Source: Martensiomyces pterosporus
Taxonomy: Eukaryota > Kickxellomycota > Kickxellomycetes > Kickxellales > Kickxellaceae
DNA: 64,000 bases
Direction: 5' to 3'
Assembly (NCBI GenBank): GCA_025201845.1
Contig: MU603939.1
Span: 19,996-83,995 of the forward strand
The number at the start of each line of letters is the position of its first letter. The first letter of the stretch is position 1. Below are positions 52,920 through 62,246 of this stretch, piece after piece. The notes below the pieces were generated by a model that had not been told where the DNA came from, did not search any database, and was given only the letters and a program-made list of their open reading frames with translations. Made by a program: the position numbers and the translations under genes.

Positions 52920-54860
52920 ATGGGAAAGGCTGTCGGTATTGATTTGGGAACCACCTACTCCTGCGTCGGCGTCTGGCAGAACGACCGCGTCGAGATCATT
53001 GCCAACGACCAGGGTAACCGCACCACCCCCTCGTACGTCGGCTTCACCGACACCGAGCGCCTCATCGGCGATGCCGCCAAGAACCAGGTCGCCATGAACC
53101 CCCACAACACCGTCTTTGACGCCAAGCGCCTCATCGGCCGTCGCTTCGACGAGTCCGAGGTCCAGTCCGACATGAAGCACTGGCCTTTCAAGGTCATCTC
53201 CAAGGAGGGCAAGCCCGTCATCCAGGTCGAGTTCAAGGGCGAGGCCAAGACCTTCACCCCCGAGGAGATCTCGTCCATGGTTCTCACCAAGATGAGGGAG
53301 ACCGCCGAGGCCTTCCTTGGCGGCGAGGTCAAGGACGCCGTCATCACCGTCCCCGCCTACTTCAACGACTCCCAGCGCCAGGCCACCAAGGACGCCGGTC
53401 TCATTGCCGGTCTCAACGTCCTCCGCATCATCAACGAGCCCACCGCCGCTGCCATTGCCTACGGCCTCGACAAGAAGACTGAGGGCGAGAAGAACGTCCT
53501 CATTTTCGATCTCGGAGGAGGCACCTTCGATGTCTCGCTCCTCTCGATCGAGGACGGCATCTTTGAGGTCAAGGCCACCGCCGGTGACACCCATCTTGGT
53601 GGTGAGGACTTTGACAACCGCCTCGTCAACCACTTCACCCAGGAGTTCAAGCGCAAGTACAAGAAGGACATGACCTCCAACGCCCGTGCTCTCCGCCGCC
53701 TGCGCACTGCCTGCGAGCGTGCCAAGCGCACTCTCTCGTCGTCTGCCCAGACCTCGATCGAGATCGACTCGCTGTTCGAGGGCATTGACTTCTACACCTC
53801 GATCACCCGCGCCCGCTTCGAGGAGCTCTGCGCCGACCTCTTCCGCTCGACTGTCGAGCCCGTCGACAAGGTCCTCCGCGACTCCAAGATCGACAAGAGC
53901 CAGATCTCTGAGATCGTCCTCGTCGGTGGCTCCACCCGCATCCCCAAGGTGCAGAAGCTGATCTCCGACCACTTCAGCGGCAAGGAGCTCGACAAGTCGA
54001 TCAACCCCGACGAGGCCGTCGCCTACGGTGCCGCCGTCCAGGCCGCCATCCTCTCGGGCGACACCTCTGAGAAGACCCAGGACCTCCTCCTCCTCGATGT
54101 TGCGCCCCTCTCGCTCGGTATCGAGACTGCCGGTGGCGTCATGACCCCCCTCATCAAGCGCAACACCACTGTCCCTTGCAAGAAGTCCGAGATCTTCTCG
54201 ACCTACAGCGACAACCAGCCCGCCGTGACGATTATGTGCTACGAGGGTGAGCGCGCCAGGACCAAGGACAACAACCTTCTTGGCAAGTTCGACCTCACCG
54301 GCATCCCCCCTGCCCCCCGCGGTGTTCCTCAGATCGAGGTCACCTTCGACGTCGATGCCAACGGCATCCTCAACGTCTCTGCCGTCGACAAGTCGACTGG
54401 CAAGTCGAACAAGATCACCATCACCAACGACAAGGGCCGCCTCTCGAAGGAGGACATTGAGCGCATGGTTTCCGATGCCGAGAAGTACAAGTCCGAGGAC
54501 GACGCTGTCGCTGCCCGCATCAGCGCCCGCAACGGCCTCGAGTCGTACGCCTACAGCCTGCGCAACACCGTCACCGACCCCAAGGTTGGCGACAAGCTGT
54601 CTGCCGACGACAAGGACAAGCTCACCAAGGCTGTCGATGAGACCGTCAAGTGGCTCGACGAGTCGCAGGAGGCCTCCAAGGAGGAGTACGAGGCTCGCCA
54701 GAAGGAGCTCGAGGAGATCGCCAACCCGATCATGATGAACATGTACCAGCAGGCTGGCGGTGCCGCTCCCGGCGGCGCTGCTCCCGGCGGCTTCCCTGGT
54801 GCCGGAGGCGCTCCCCCCGCTGACGGCGGTGAGGGCCCTACCATTGAGGAGGTCGACTAA
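52920..54860 (+). CDS. SSA1: Cytosolic Hsp70 chaperone, SSA type
   Basis: The intronless gene encodes a 646-residue Hsp70. It shows the ATPase signatures [26 protein letters not shown] and [11 protein letters not shown], the interdomain linker region [15 protein letters not shown], a substrate-binding domain and a Gly/Ala/Pro-rich lid tail. It ends in EEVD, which docks TPR co-chaperones and marks the cytosolic class; there is no signal sequence or HDEL. It folds nascent and stressed proteins, and J-proteins stimulate its ATPase. Third codon positions are nearly all C or G, more extreme than neighbouring genes, consistent with very high expression. A heat-shock-type element lies upstream. Confidence 0.98.
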   Translation: MGKAVGIDLGTTYSCVGVWQNDRVEIIANDQGNRTTPSYVGFTDTERLIGDAAKNQVAMNPHNTVFDAKRLIGRRFDESEVQSDMKHWPFKVISKEGKPVIQVEFKGEAKTFTPEEISSMVLTKMRETAEAFLGGEVKDAVITVPAYFNDSQRQATKDAGLIAGLNVLRIINEPTAAAIAYGLDKKTEGEKNVLIFDLGGGTFDVSLLSIEDGIFEVKATAGDTHLGGEDFDNRLVNHFTQEFKRKYKKDMTSNARALRRLRTACERAKRTLSSSAQTSIEIDSLFEGIDFYTSITRARFEELCADLFRSTVEPVDKVLRDSKIDKSQISEIVLVGGSTRIPKVQKLISDHFSGKELDKSINPDEAVAYGAAVQAAILSGDTSEKTQDLLLLDVAPLSLGIETAGGVMTPLIKRNTTVPCKKSEIFSTYSDNQPAVTIMCYEGERARTKDNNLLGKFDLTGIPPAPRGVPQIEVTFDVDANGILNVSAVDKSTGKSNKITITNDKGRLSKEDIERMVSDAEKYKSEDDAVAARISARNGLESYAYSLRNTVTDPKVGDKLSADDKDKLTKAVDETVKWLDESQEASKEEYEARQKELEEIANPIMMNMYQQAGGAAPGGAAPGGFPGAGGAPPADGGEGPTIEEVD

Positions 54861-54968
54861 TCTTCGTCTCTTTCGTTTCCTTTTAAACTATGCTCTTCAG
54901 CTTCATATTTGAAATATATACGTTTCTGCTACTCCACTTGCCCTGCGCCGCTGCAACGATCACTCCAG

Positions 54969-55208
54969 TCTGCTGTCGGAATCCGCTGGAGGCGCTTTGT
55001 CTGTCCTGTGCTTGCGCGCTCCAGGGGACCCGGTGGTGCGGGTGACGGCTGCGCCAATGTGTTGGAGTGCTTTGCTGCGTCGTAGTTGTCTGCTGTCGGA
55101 ATCCGCTGGAGGCGCTTTGTCTGTCCTGTGCTTGCGCGCTCCAGGGGACCCGGTGGTGCGGGTGACGGCTGCGCCAATGTGTTGGAGTGCTTTGCTGCGT
55201 CGTAGTTG
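54969..55208. repeat. Exact 120-bp tandem duplication
   Basis: Two back-to-back copies of a 120-bp unit (54969-55088 and 55089-55208) are identical as read. They lie about 110 bp after the Hsp70 stop codon, in its 3' flank. The unit is GC-rich and shows no gene. Its length is a multiple of three, so chance reading frames stay open through it on both strands. Confidence 0.95.
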
Positions 55209-55597
55209 GTGTGAGCACTGGGAGAGGACGGAGACAGCACCCGACCCAGCATGTGGCAAGCAAGCAGAGCAGGTTCGCCTTCACAGAGCCCAAATGCATC
55301 AGAGCCAGAGGCGCATGCACGGCGAGCATCTTGGCAGACATTTCCACATCTTGATTCTTAATCCCATGGAGCGTGTGCGATTGGATTTTGCAGCTGCGAC
55401 TGCTGCGCCGCTCTTTCAGAGAGAAAAAAAACATGCAATTGTTGCGCTTTGTTGTCTGCCAGTGCTCGCACCCCTTCACCCTTCTCCACCCTTGGCTGCC
55501 CTCCCTCGCCTCCCTCCACCCCTCTTTGTCATTATACCGATTGATAGCCGCCTCTGCAGCCTCACCCTCGCTGCCATTTGCATTCTCTGAAATCCAC

Positions 55598-57226
55598 ATG
55601 GTTCGGGAGGCGCTTGCAAGAGCTCTAGCACGCGAGCTGCTCGACGAACGGGCTCCGCACACACAGACAGCGGTGCAGCGATGGGCATCGACATTCATGA
55701 CCACTGGCCGTGACCCAGGCAAGTGGCATGTCTCGATATCGCTGCGTGGCATCCTCCGCGCAGACAAGCGCCTTATTGTCGGCGATGCAGAGGACATCTC
55801 TGGCGAGCACATCGCAGCAGCGATTCAGCAGAGCGAGCAGCTGCAGGTTACAAGTGCCGAGTACGACAGGCGCAAGGGCGTGATATACGTCAAGCTCAGC
55901 CATGAGGCTGTTGTCGGTGCCTGCATGGAGTGTGCGGCAGCCTCTGCTCTAGGGCTGACCATGCCGGTGACAGAGACGTTTCAGGCACGGGTTCTCAAGT
56001 GGGTAGATGCTGAGGACTCCGGAAGCCGCATCACAGCTTACCGCAGCGCACTATCTGCCAATGCGCTGGCATCCACATCGGCTAAGCTGGCAGAGCTATC
56101 GGGGCTTCCGGCAGGGATGGGCTGTTTTGAGATCCTGCGCGGGCGCCGCGATGTGCCCTTGGACGCAATGCCGCTCAGGAGACAGGGGAGTCGGATCTTT
56201 GGCCAGATGTTCGCATCGATGCATATGCCCAAGCTGTTCACAGCACTGCAGGGGCTTGGGTACCTGCGGGTTGACCCAGCGCCAGGTGCCCTTGCTCTTA
56301 CCATGACCTTGCCTGGTCCTAAGCGCGACACAACGGTTGTCATGGCAGATGGAGCGGGCAAGGTCAGCGCACTGGCTGCCGATGCGTGTGTCTTGTATAT
56401 GCTTATGAGAGAGCGCCTAGCACAAATGGCTGCTGAGAGGCAGCAGCAGGGCGTGGCTGAAACCTGGTACCACTATGTGTCTAACTCGCGGGAGTGCCTG
56501 CACTGGCAGAACGTCATACGGATAGCTGAGCTCGCGTGCAAATTCTCCACAGCCGCCCCAGGCACCGCCAGACGTGGTAGCAGTGCCTCGCCGCGGCAGA
56601 TAAAGAACACGCTATGCTACGTCGGTGATGCTGCAGTAGGCGACGCCGTGGCCAGGGACAATGCCAGCCAGACGTTCAAGCTGCTAGACTCGCTTGGGTT
56701 GTTCGGAAACCCCACAGCAGGCATCGACGATGTGTCATCTGGCGACGCCGATAGCGTTAGCCACGACGTCCTGCAAACAGCCCTACATTACGGAATGCTG
56801 TCAACGGCAGGCAAAAACAAGCACACTGTAGAGTCCCTGGAGGGTCCCACAGATGGATCCTTCCTGCAGTACAACCATGCTCGGCTCAGCCGCATCACTG
56901 AGCAGCATCCGGAATCCCAGGTGCCTCGCTACTGGGCCTCGGTTGATCCAGAGTTTATCAGGGGGAGCGACGCCCATATGGTTGCCCATCTAGTCGCACA
57001 GCTGCCAGAGGTGCTCTACGTTGCGCTGTCAACGCACCGGCCTGAAATTGTCGCCACATTCTTCAACCGCCTTGCTCACGCGGTGTCAAAGTCGATTATG
57101 CAGCTCCGTGTCAAAAACATGGACCCGCAGGTGGCTGACTCGCGGGCCAGGTTCCTTGCTGCTGTCCGGTCGGTGCTGGCTGTGGGTATCAGGATTCTGG
57201 GGTGCAATCCGGTCGTCTCGATGTAG
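55598..57226 (+). CDS. DALRD3-like protein derived from arginyl-tRNA synthetase
   Basis: The 542-residue product has the arginyl-tRNA synthetase DALR anticodon-binding domain but lacks the synthetase active site. The C-terminal part shows GSFLQYNHARLSRI, then a helical bundle, and ends RSVLAVGIRILGCNPVVSM, as in ArgRS/DALRD3. A central segment (ETWYHYVSNSRECLHWQNVIRIAELA) corresponds to the ArgRS region that precedes the KMSKS-like loop. No HIGH-type motif is visible. In human cells DALRD3 partners METTL2 to make m3C in arginine tRNAs. The length is close to human DALRD3 (543). Start is the ATG at 55598; the frame upstream is leader sequence. A tRNA-binding adaptor role is inferred. Confidence 0.7.
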   Translation: MVREALARALARELLDERAPHTQTAVQRWASTFMTTGRDPGKWHVSISLRGILRADKRLIVGDAEDISGEHIAAAIQQSEQLQVTSAEYDRRKGVIYVKLSHEAVVGACMECAAASALGLTMPVTETFQARVLKWVDAEDSGSRITAYRSALSANALASTSAKLAELSGLPAGMGCFEILRGRRDVPLDAMPLRRQGSRIFGQMFASMHMPKLFTALQGLGYLRVDPAPGALALTMTLPGPKRDTTVVMADGAGKVSALAADACVLYMLMRERLAQMAAERQQQGVAETWYHYVSNSRECLHWQNVIRIAELACKFSTAAPGTARRGSSASPRQIKNTLCYVGDAAVGDAVARDNASQTFKLLDSLGLFGNPTAGIDDVSSGDADSVSHDVLQTALHYGMLSTAGKNKHTVESLEGPTDGSFLQYNHARLSRITEQHPESQVPRYWASVDPEFIRGSDAHMVAHLVAQLPEVLYVALSTHRPEIVATFFNRLAHAVSKSIMQLRVKNMDPQVADSRARFLAAVRSVLAVGIRILGCNPVVSM

Positions 57227-57261
57227 CATGGCCTGGCGCATGGCCTGGCGCATGGCCTCGC
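57226..57261 (+). repeat. Triplicated 12-mer
   Basis: GCATGGCCTGGC occurs twice perfectly and once with one mismatch, directly after the DALRD3-like stop codon. Confidence 0.8.
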
Positions 57262-58824
57262 CTCAATTAGCGGCTGTGTCCCTTGGACGCCGTCCATGGG
57301 GCTGGAAGGGGACGACCCGCCAGATGTCCTAGGGGAGGGGCATGCTGCTTTATTCGATGGCCGAATGTGATTGGCCGCCCGGCGGTCTGCTATTTTGGAG
57401 CATCCAGGATCAATGGGCAAAGCTCTATTTGTTGTTTCTGAGCCGATCTATAACGAGAACTGTCTGCTGATGATGCCCCTCCTTGACCGACCAAGGCAAG
57501 TCTGAGAGAGGGAGAGAGGGAGAGAGGGAGAGAGGGAGAGAGGGAGAGAGGGAGAGAGGGAGAGAGGGCTGTGCTGGTGGCAAGCGTTAAAAGCGCCGCT
57601 GCGCTCTCTCCCGCCTCTCTTCTTTCTCCTTCTCTGCTCTTCATCGTTTCCAGTCTGTTCGTCAACCCTCTGCTTCCCTCGACCTGTTTGGAGATAAACA
57701 CCGGCTGCCCGTCCTCTTGGCTTTGCAGAACATACGGAACTAACCGCACCTAGTAAGCTTCAAGCAGCAGCGACTTCTCTTCTCCTCAGTCTATGTCCAA
57801 TGTATTGTCCCTGGAGCGGTGTGTCCCGTGTCTGCACGCAGAGTGGCCCGCATTTCGTACAAGATGTGTCTTGAATGTGCCTTTGGTGGTCGGCCCTTGA
57901 AAGTTGAAATTCGGAACACGGCCAAAACCATGTATACTCGGTCCACCTCTCAACCGCGCGTACGCTGCTTGCCTGCGCAGGGCGGGGCAGAATGGAGAGA
58001 ATGCCAGCGCTGCGTCTCCAGCAACTCCGCCTCTCACTTCACGCCTCCTCTCTCGCTCGCCCCCTCCCCACACCTTCCTGAGATATGACCTTCCTTAACC
58101 GCACCAGCCAGCCCTTTGTTCTCCATCTCTCCAGCCTCTAACTGCAAATGGCAGGAGGTGAGGGCATTGTGGCGGCTGATGCGCGGCACAAGCCAGCAGG
58201 CATCGGCCATTGAACCCAGTCTTCAGCTCCCTCAGTGCCTCCCATTCAGGTCCTACGCTGGCCTGCACGAGCGAGCAAAAGAAGCTGAGGGGACGCCGCA
58301 GGCAGAAAGCACAGGGATAGCCTCAGAATCCCTATTTCCTCTGTTGGCAGTATGCTCGACTCGCTTTCCTGTTTGCTCAGTGGCATATAAACCCGCACAT
58401 TAGTCTACCCCGGCTTTCCAAACCTCGCCGTCTTGGAACCAAGGGATTTCGAAAAATAGCACCGCAAAGTGCTACCCCCTTTTCCTCCCCTCTCCACACC
58501 GCTCATTACTGCCAATGCCCGGCTGTTAACGAAGCCAGCACACTTACACGCGCTAATACACAGCGATGCACTGCGCTGCACAGCCCGCCTTGGTTGCTTG
58601 CAGCTACGCGCACACGCAGCAGGGGTTGGACGGCCCGCGGTGATCCCTCGTCATTCCTTTCGCACGCACAGAGCCCCTCTTTCTCTGCTAATTCCACTCG
58701 CCTGTCATTATTCTTGCTACTCTGCGCTCTTTATACAACCAAACAACTGCCGGCGTAGACCCAGACCCCCGCTCTCTCTTTCTCTTTGAACCCAACTCCT
58801 GCTTTTTCTCTCGCGCGCGCACAG
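57262..58824. other. Spacer before the SET/MYND gene
   Basis: This 1.6-kb stretch has no supported gene. It holds the purine microsatellite at about 57504-57568 and CT-rich leader-like DNA near 57590-57650 and 58740-58820, the latter being the leader of the SET/MYND gene. A GGCATATAAACC TATA-type box lies near 58381-58391. Confidence 0.45.
57504..57568 (+). repeat. GAGAGAGG octanucleotide microsatellite
   Basis: About eight tandem copies of an 8-bp purine unit (GGGAGAGA) occur here. The strand asymmetry could allow triplex formation; no function is claimed. Confidence 0.9.
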
Positions 58825-60885
58825 ATGGCAGCTACTACCGAACCCACCGTCGAGGCCCACAGCGCCGGCAACGATAGCAATGCCAGCAAGAAGAAGAAGG
58901 CCAAGAAGGTCGTTGCCGACAACACAAAGTACCTTGGCGTTGAGCAGGTCATGCCCGTGCAGATCAAGTCGTCCCACGCCAAGGGCCGCCACATTGTTGC
59001 TGCCAAGGACATCCCTGCTGGTACGCTCGTCGCCGTTGAGAAGGCCTCGGGCGCCATCGTCCGCAACACCTCGTTCATCAACATCTGCCACCACTGCTTC
59101 AGCCCCGTGTCCATGAAGAACGAGACCCGTCCCAAGGTTGATGCTGAGGGCAACGAGATCAAGGGGCAGCTCGAAAAGTTCACCGTGCCCAGGCATTCGT
59201 GCGCAGAGTGCAAGATGGCTGCCTACTGCTCGGAGGAGTGCCAGAAGGCACACAAGCTCGAGCACGACGCGCAGTGCAAGGCTCTGGGCGAGTCCAACCG
59301 CATTGCCTCTGCCCACGAAGTCAGCCTCGAGACCCTCCGCGGCGTCCTTGCTCTTCTTGGTCGCCGTGCCGTCGACATTGCCAACTCGAGCAACGGCATT
59401 GTCTTTGCTGCCGACGACAGCGCCGCCGAGCCCACTCCCTATGACAATGTCCTCGATCTCAATGCCAACCGCCACTACATTGACCGTAGCTCGATCAAGT
59501 CGCTTCAGGCTGCATGTAAGTGGAAACTGCCGATTGACCTGCATTGTGCCACTGTGCTACTGCTGTGTTTCTGGTTCTTGGCGATGGGCCTAATTATAGC
59601 CCGCTGCATGCTGTTTCTGAGCGCCTGTTACTGACATTTCCGCCCATCCGCCCACCTGGCAAACGTGCTAAATTCTCGCCGTGCCCATTTTGCTGCACCT
59701 TGCCAATGGGCGTCCTTTGTTTCGAATGTAGTGAAGGAGCTTCTTGCCCAGGTTCCTGAGACCGCCAAGGTCCCCCTGTCCGAGGCCGTCGAGCTTGCTT
59801 GCATTTTCAACTCGAACCAGCACCAGCTTGTGATCAACAACCACCACGTCCTGGGCGTCTTCCCCTTCAGCTCGCTGTACTTCCACCACAGCTGCAGCCC
59901 CAACTGCGTCTACATTGGCGAGCAGAACGGCGTCCTGTTCATCCGCGCCCTGGCCGACATTGCTGCAAACACCGACCTCACCATCTCGTACGTTGAGCTG
60001 TACCAGCCCCGCGAGCAGCGGCGTCGCGAGCTCCTGCTCTCGCGCCACTTCTGGTGCAAGTGCCGGAGGTGCTCGACTCTTCTGTCAAAGTCGGTCGACC
60101 GCTTCATGGACGGCATCCAGTGCACAGAGTGCAAGAAGGGCGTGATGATTTTTGAGGAGACCAAGGAGGTCCAGGACATCAACGAGCTGATGACCGACAT
60201 CTCGGCTCTCGACCAGGAGATCCAGGGCAAGTTTGCCGAGTGCGAGACCTGCCCTGCCAAGATCGAGGTCACCAGGCTTGTCGATGTGCTCAAGGCCGCC
60301 ATCACCGACTACGGAGCAGCCCACGTTGCCCTGCAGCAGGGCGATGCCTCCAAGGCGCGCCACCTGCTGGAGAAGTTCATCCGCGACTACGAGGACACGC
60401 ACATCCTGCACCCGCTCAACGCCTACCTGGTCAACTCGTACGTGACCCTGATCAGAACCTGCACCCACTTGAACGACATTGACCGGGCCATCAAGTACAA
60501 CAGCATTGTGCTCGAGCGCATCCAGGGAGCCGAGGGCGCCGTCCCCGAGAACTACCCCCGCCTTGCCGAGTTCAACGTCTCTCTTGGCGACATGTGCCTG
60601 AAGCAGGCCAAGAGGAAGTCTGCCAACCGCACGCCTGCCGGGCGCAGCATCACCCGCAGGTACCTCAAGGAGGCCAGAGCTGCTCTTGAGAGCGGCCTCA
60701 GGTCGCGCAGTGTGATCTACGGCGAGGACTCGCCCCGCGCGTACGAGGCCAAGAAGATGCTTGAGGATGCAAAGAAGGAGTACGACGAGAACTTCAAGGT
60801 CGAGAAGAAGAAGAAGAAGCCTGCTGCTGCGCCTGCTGCCGCCGAGGAGCAGGAGGAGGAGTCGGCTGCTGCCGCATCCGCTTAG
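58825..60885 (+). CDS. SET and MYND domain protein, SMYD-like, two exons
   Basis: Exons 58825-59515 and 59732-60885 join across a 216-nt intron (GTAAGTGG donor, AATGTAG acceptor) to give 614 residues. The split SET domain starts near residue 50 (AKGRHIVAAKDIPAGTLV). A MYND zinc finger interrupts it, with cysteines at 88, 91, 126, 129, 135, 139 and 151. The SET core resumes with FHHSCSPNC (281-289), ISYVELY and the post-SET WCKCRRC. The first residue of the usual NHSC motif is histidine here. The C-terminal half is helical repeats (TPR-like), and the tail is Lys- then Ala/Glu-rich. It should methylate lysines on histones or other proteins; the substrate is unknown. Codon bias is strong. Confidence 0.9.
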
Positions 60886-61200
60886 AAACGCTGCGTGCCT
60901 CTTTGTAGCAAACCCAGCATTCAATGCCTCCTCCCCTTCACAAACGCACTCCGCCCCGCACTCGTCTTCTCCTTCATAGCTCTCTAAGCAACCCCCTCCC
61001 TCTCCTTTCCTTTTCTTATTTTGCCTGTCTTGCTCTTCATTAACTCTGTGCTTTGCAAAAGCAGCCTATCTATCAAAAAAATTATTCGTCTGTGCACTGC
61101 ACTTGCTCTCATCAGCCTGGTCAACAGCACGATTTCTCGCGCACGCACATCAAAAGTACACGCATGCTTTCTTTTGGCACCAGCAACTAAAGAATGCTGG
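60886..61200. other. Convergent spacer
   Basis: The 3' ends of the SET/MYND gene and the secreted orphan face each other. The sequence is CT-rich with no gene seen. Confidence 0.5.
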
Positions 61201-61941
61201 CTATGGCCAGGTGGCGTCCTTGAAGGAGCATTCGCCTTTACTCCAGTCATCATACGTGCTTCGGATCCATTCCTCGTCCGAATTCGACGTAAGCAGGACG
61301 CCAAAGCTAGATTTAGTTCCATCTTTAGATACGCTGCACGCTTGCGAAATCCTTCTCCAAAACGCCCTGTCCTTCTCCATCCTCGATATCCACTCGGGTA
61401 GGATTTTAATAACGGCTTCTGCCCAACAAGGCAACTGGTCAACAAACGCACACGCCTTGTACTTGCTGTTGCTGAAACAGATCCACTCCATTCCCTTGAT
61501 CGGGTGCTCCGCCGCCTGCTTCAGCGGGCCCAGCACCGCCAGCGCGTTTTGCTTTTGCCGAGCGAACGGATTAATATCCTCGTTGTTCCACAGCCACTTG
61601 AGCACATTCACAACCCCGCCTCTCGGTGTTGTTTGTGTGGTTAGGCTCAGATCGGTTGTGGTGGCGGGTTTTATCGGCGGGTGGATCATTGAGGAGTTGC
61701 CCACCTCCAGTACCCACACATGCGTGCTGTTGACATAGGTGTAGCCAACTGTAACGTCGCTCTGGATGGGCAGCGGGTAGATGCCGTTCAGCTCATAAGC
61801 AACGCCGGGGGAGTCTGCCTGGTGGTTGTGGCTGGAAACTACTGATAGCTCGTTGCTGGCAGCGGGCTCGCTTGCCGCAGCAGCAGCAGTAGCAGCAGCA
61901 ACGGTGCTGGCAATTAGTGCAAGGTGTGCGCTCAGCAGCAT
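61201..61941 (-). CDS. Secreted orphan protein
   Basis: The 246-residue product starts with a signal peptide (residues 1-23, hydrophobic and Ala-rich, cleavage likely after AAAAA). The mature part has two N-glycosylation sequons (NST, NSS), four cysteines, several tryptophans (for example KWLWNNED and EEWIRSTYDDW) and no second membrane span. No family was recognised. The composition suggests a folded extracellular or luminal domain. The start at 61941 is the ATG that supplies the signal peptide. The gene lies between the SET/MYND gene and the ABCD-like gene without obvious relation to either. Confidence 0.7.
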   Translation of the reverse strand: MLLSAHLALIASTVAAATAAAAASEPAASNELSVVSSHNHQADSPGVAYELNGIYPLPIQSDVTVGYTYVNSTHVWVLEVGNSSMIHPPIKPATTTDLSLTTQTTPRGGVVNVLKWLWNNEDINPFARQKQNALAVLGPLKQAAEHPIKGMEWICFSNSKYKACAFVDQLPCWAEAVIKILPEWISRMEKDRAFWRRISQACSVSKDGTKSSFGVLLTSNSDEEWIRSTYDDWSKGECSFKDATWP

Positions 61942-62246
61942 AGTTGGTGCATAGAGTAATAAAAAAAGGCAATAGGGGCGAGAAGCAGCGGCGAGAAAAG
62001 TAAAGGAGAGAAAGAAGGGAGTGTCGGTTCAGGCGCCGGGATGGCCGCTGTATCTCCTCTTTCTGGGTTTGGGGTTCTGGCTCCACCAGCAACACGTCAC
62101 CGCTTTCTCCCGAAAGCTCCCTCCCTCCCCCTGACGCGTTTTCATTTACCTGGACCACAAACCAGCGGGGTATTGTGAGAACAGCAAGTGCACCATTTAA
62201 AGAACAAAAGAAAACCAGAGATGACACGACAGTTTATGTGCAGAAA

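Noticed and set aside
54883..55812. Long minus-strand open frame across the 120-bp repeats
   Set aside because: The frame is open only because the repeat length is a multiple of three; there is no known domain.
6117..60885. Functional cluster of RNA-processing genes
   Set aside because: Several neighbours act on RNA, but they belong to different pathways and are interspersed with transport and metabolic genes, so chance is the simpler reading.
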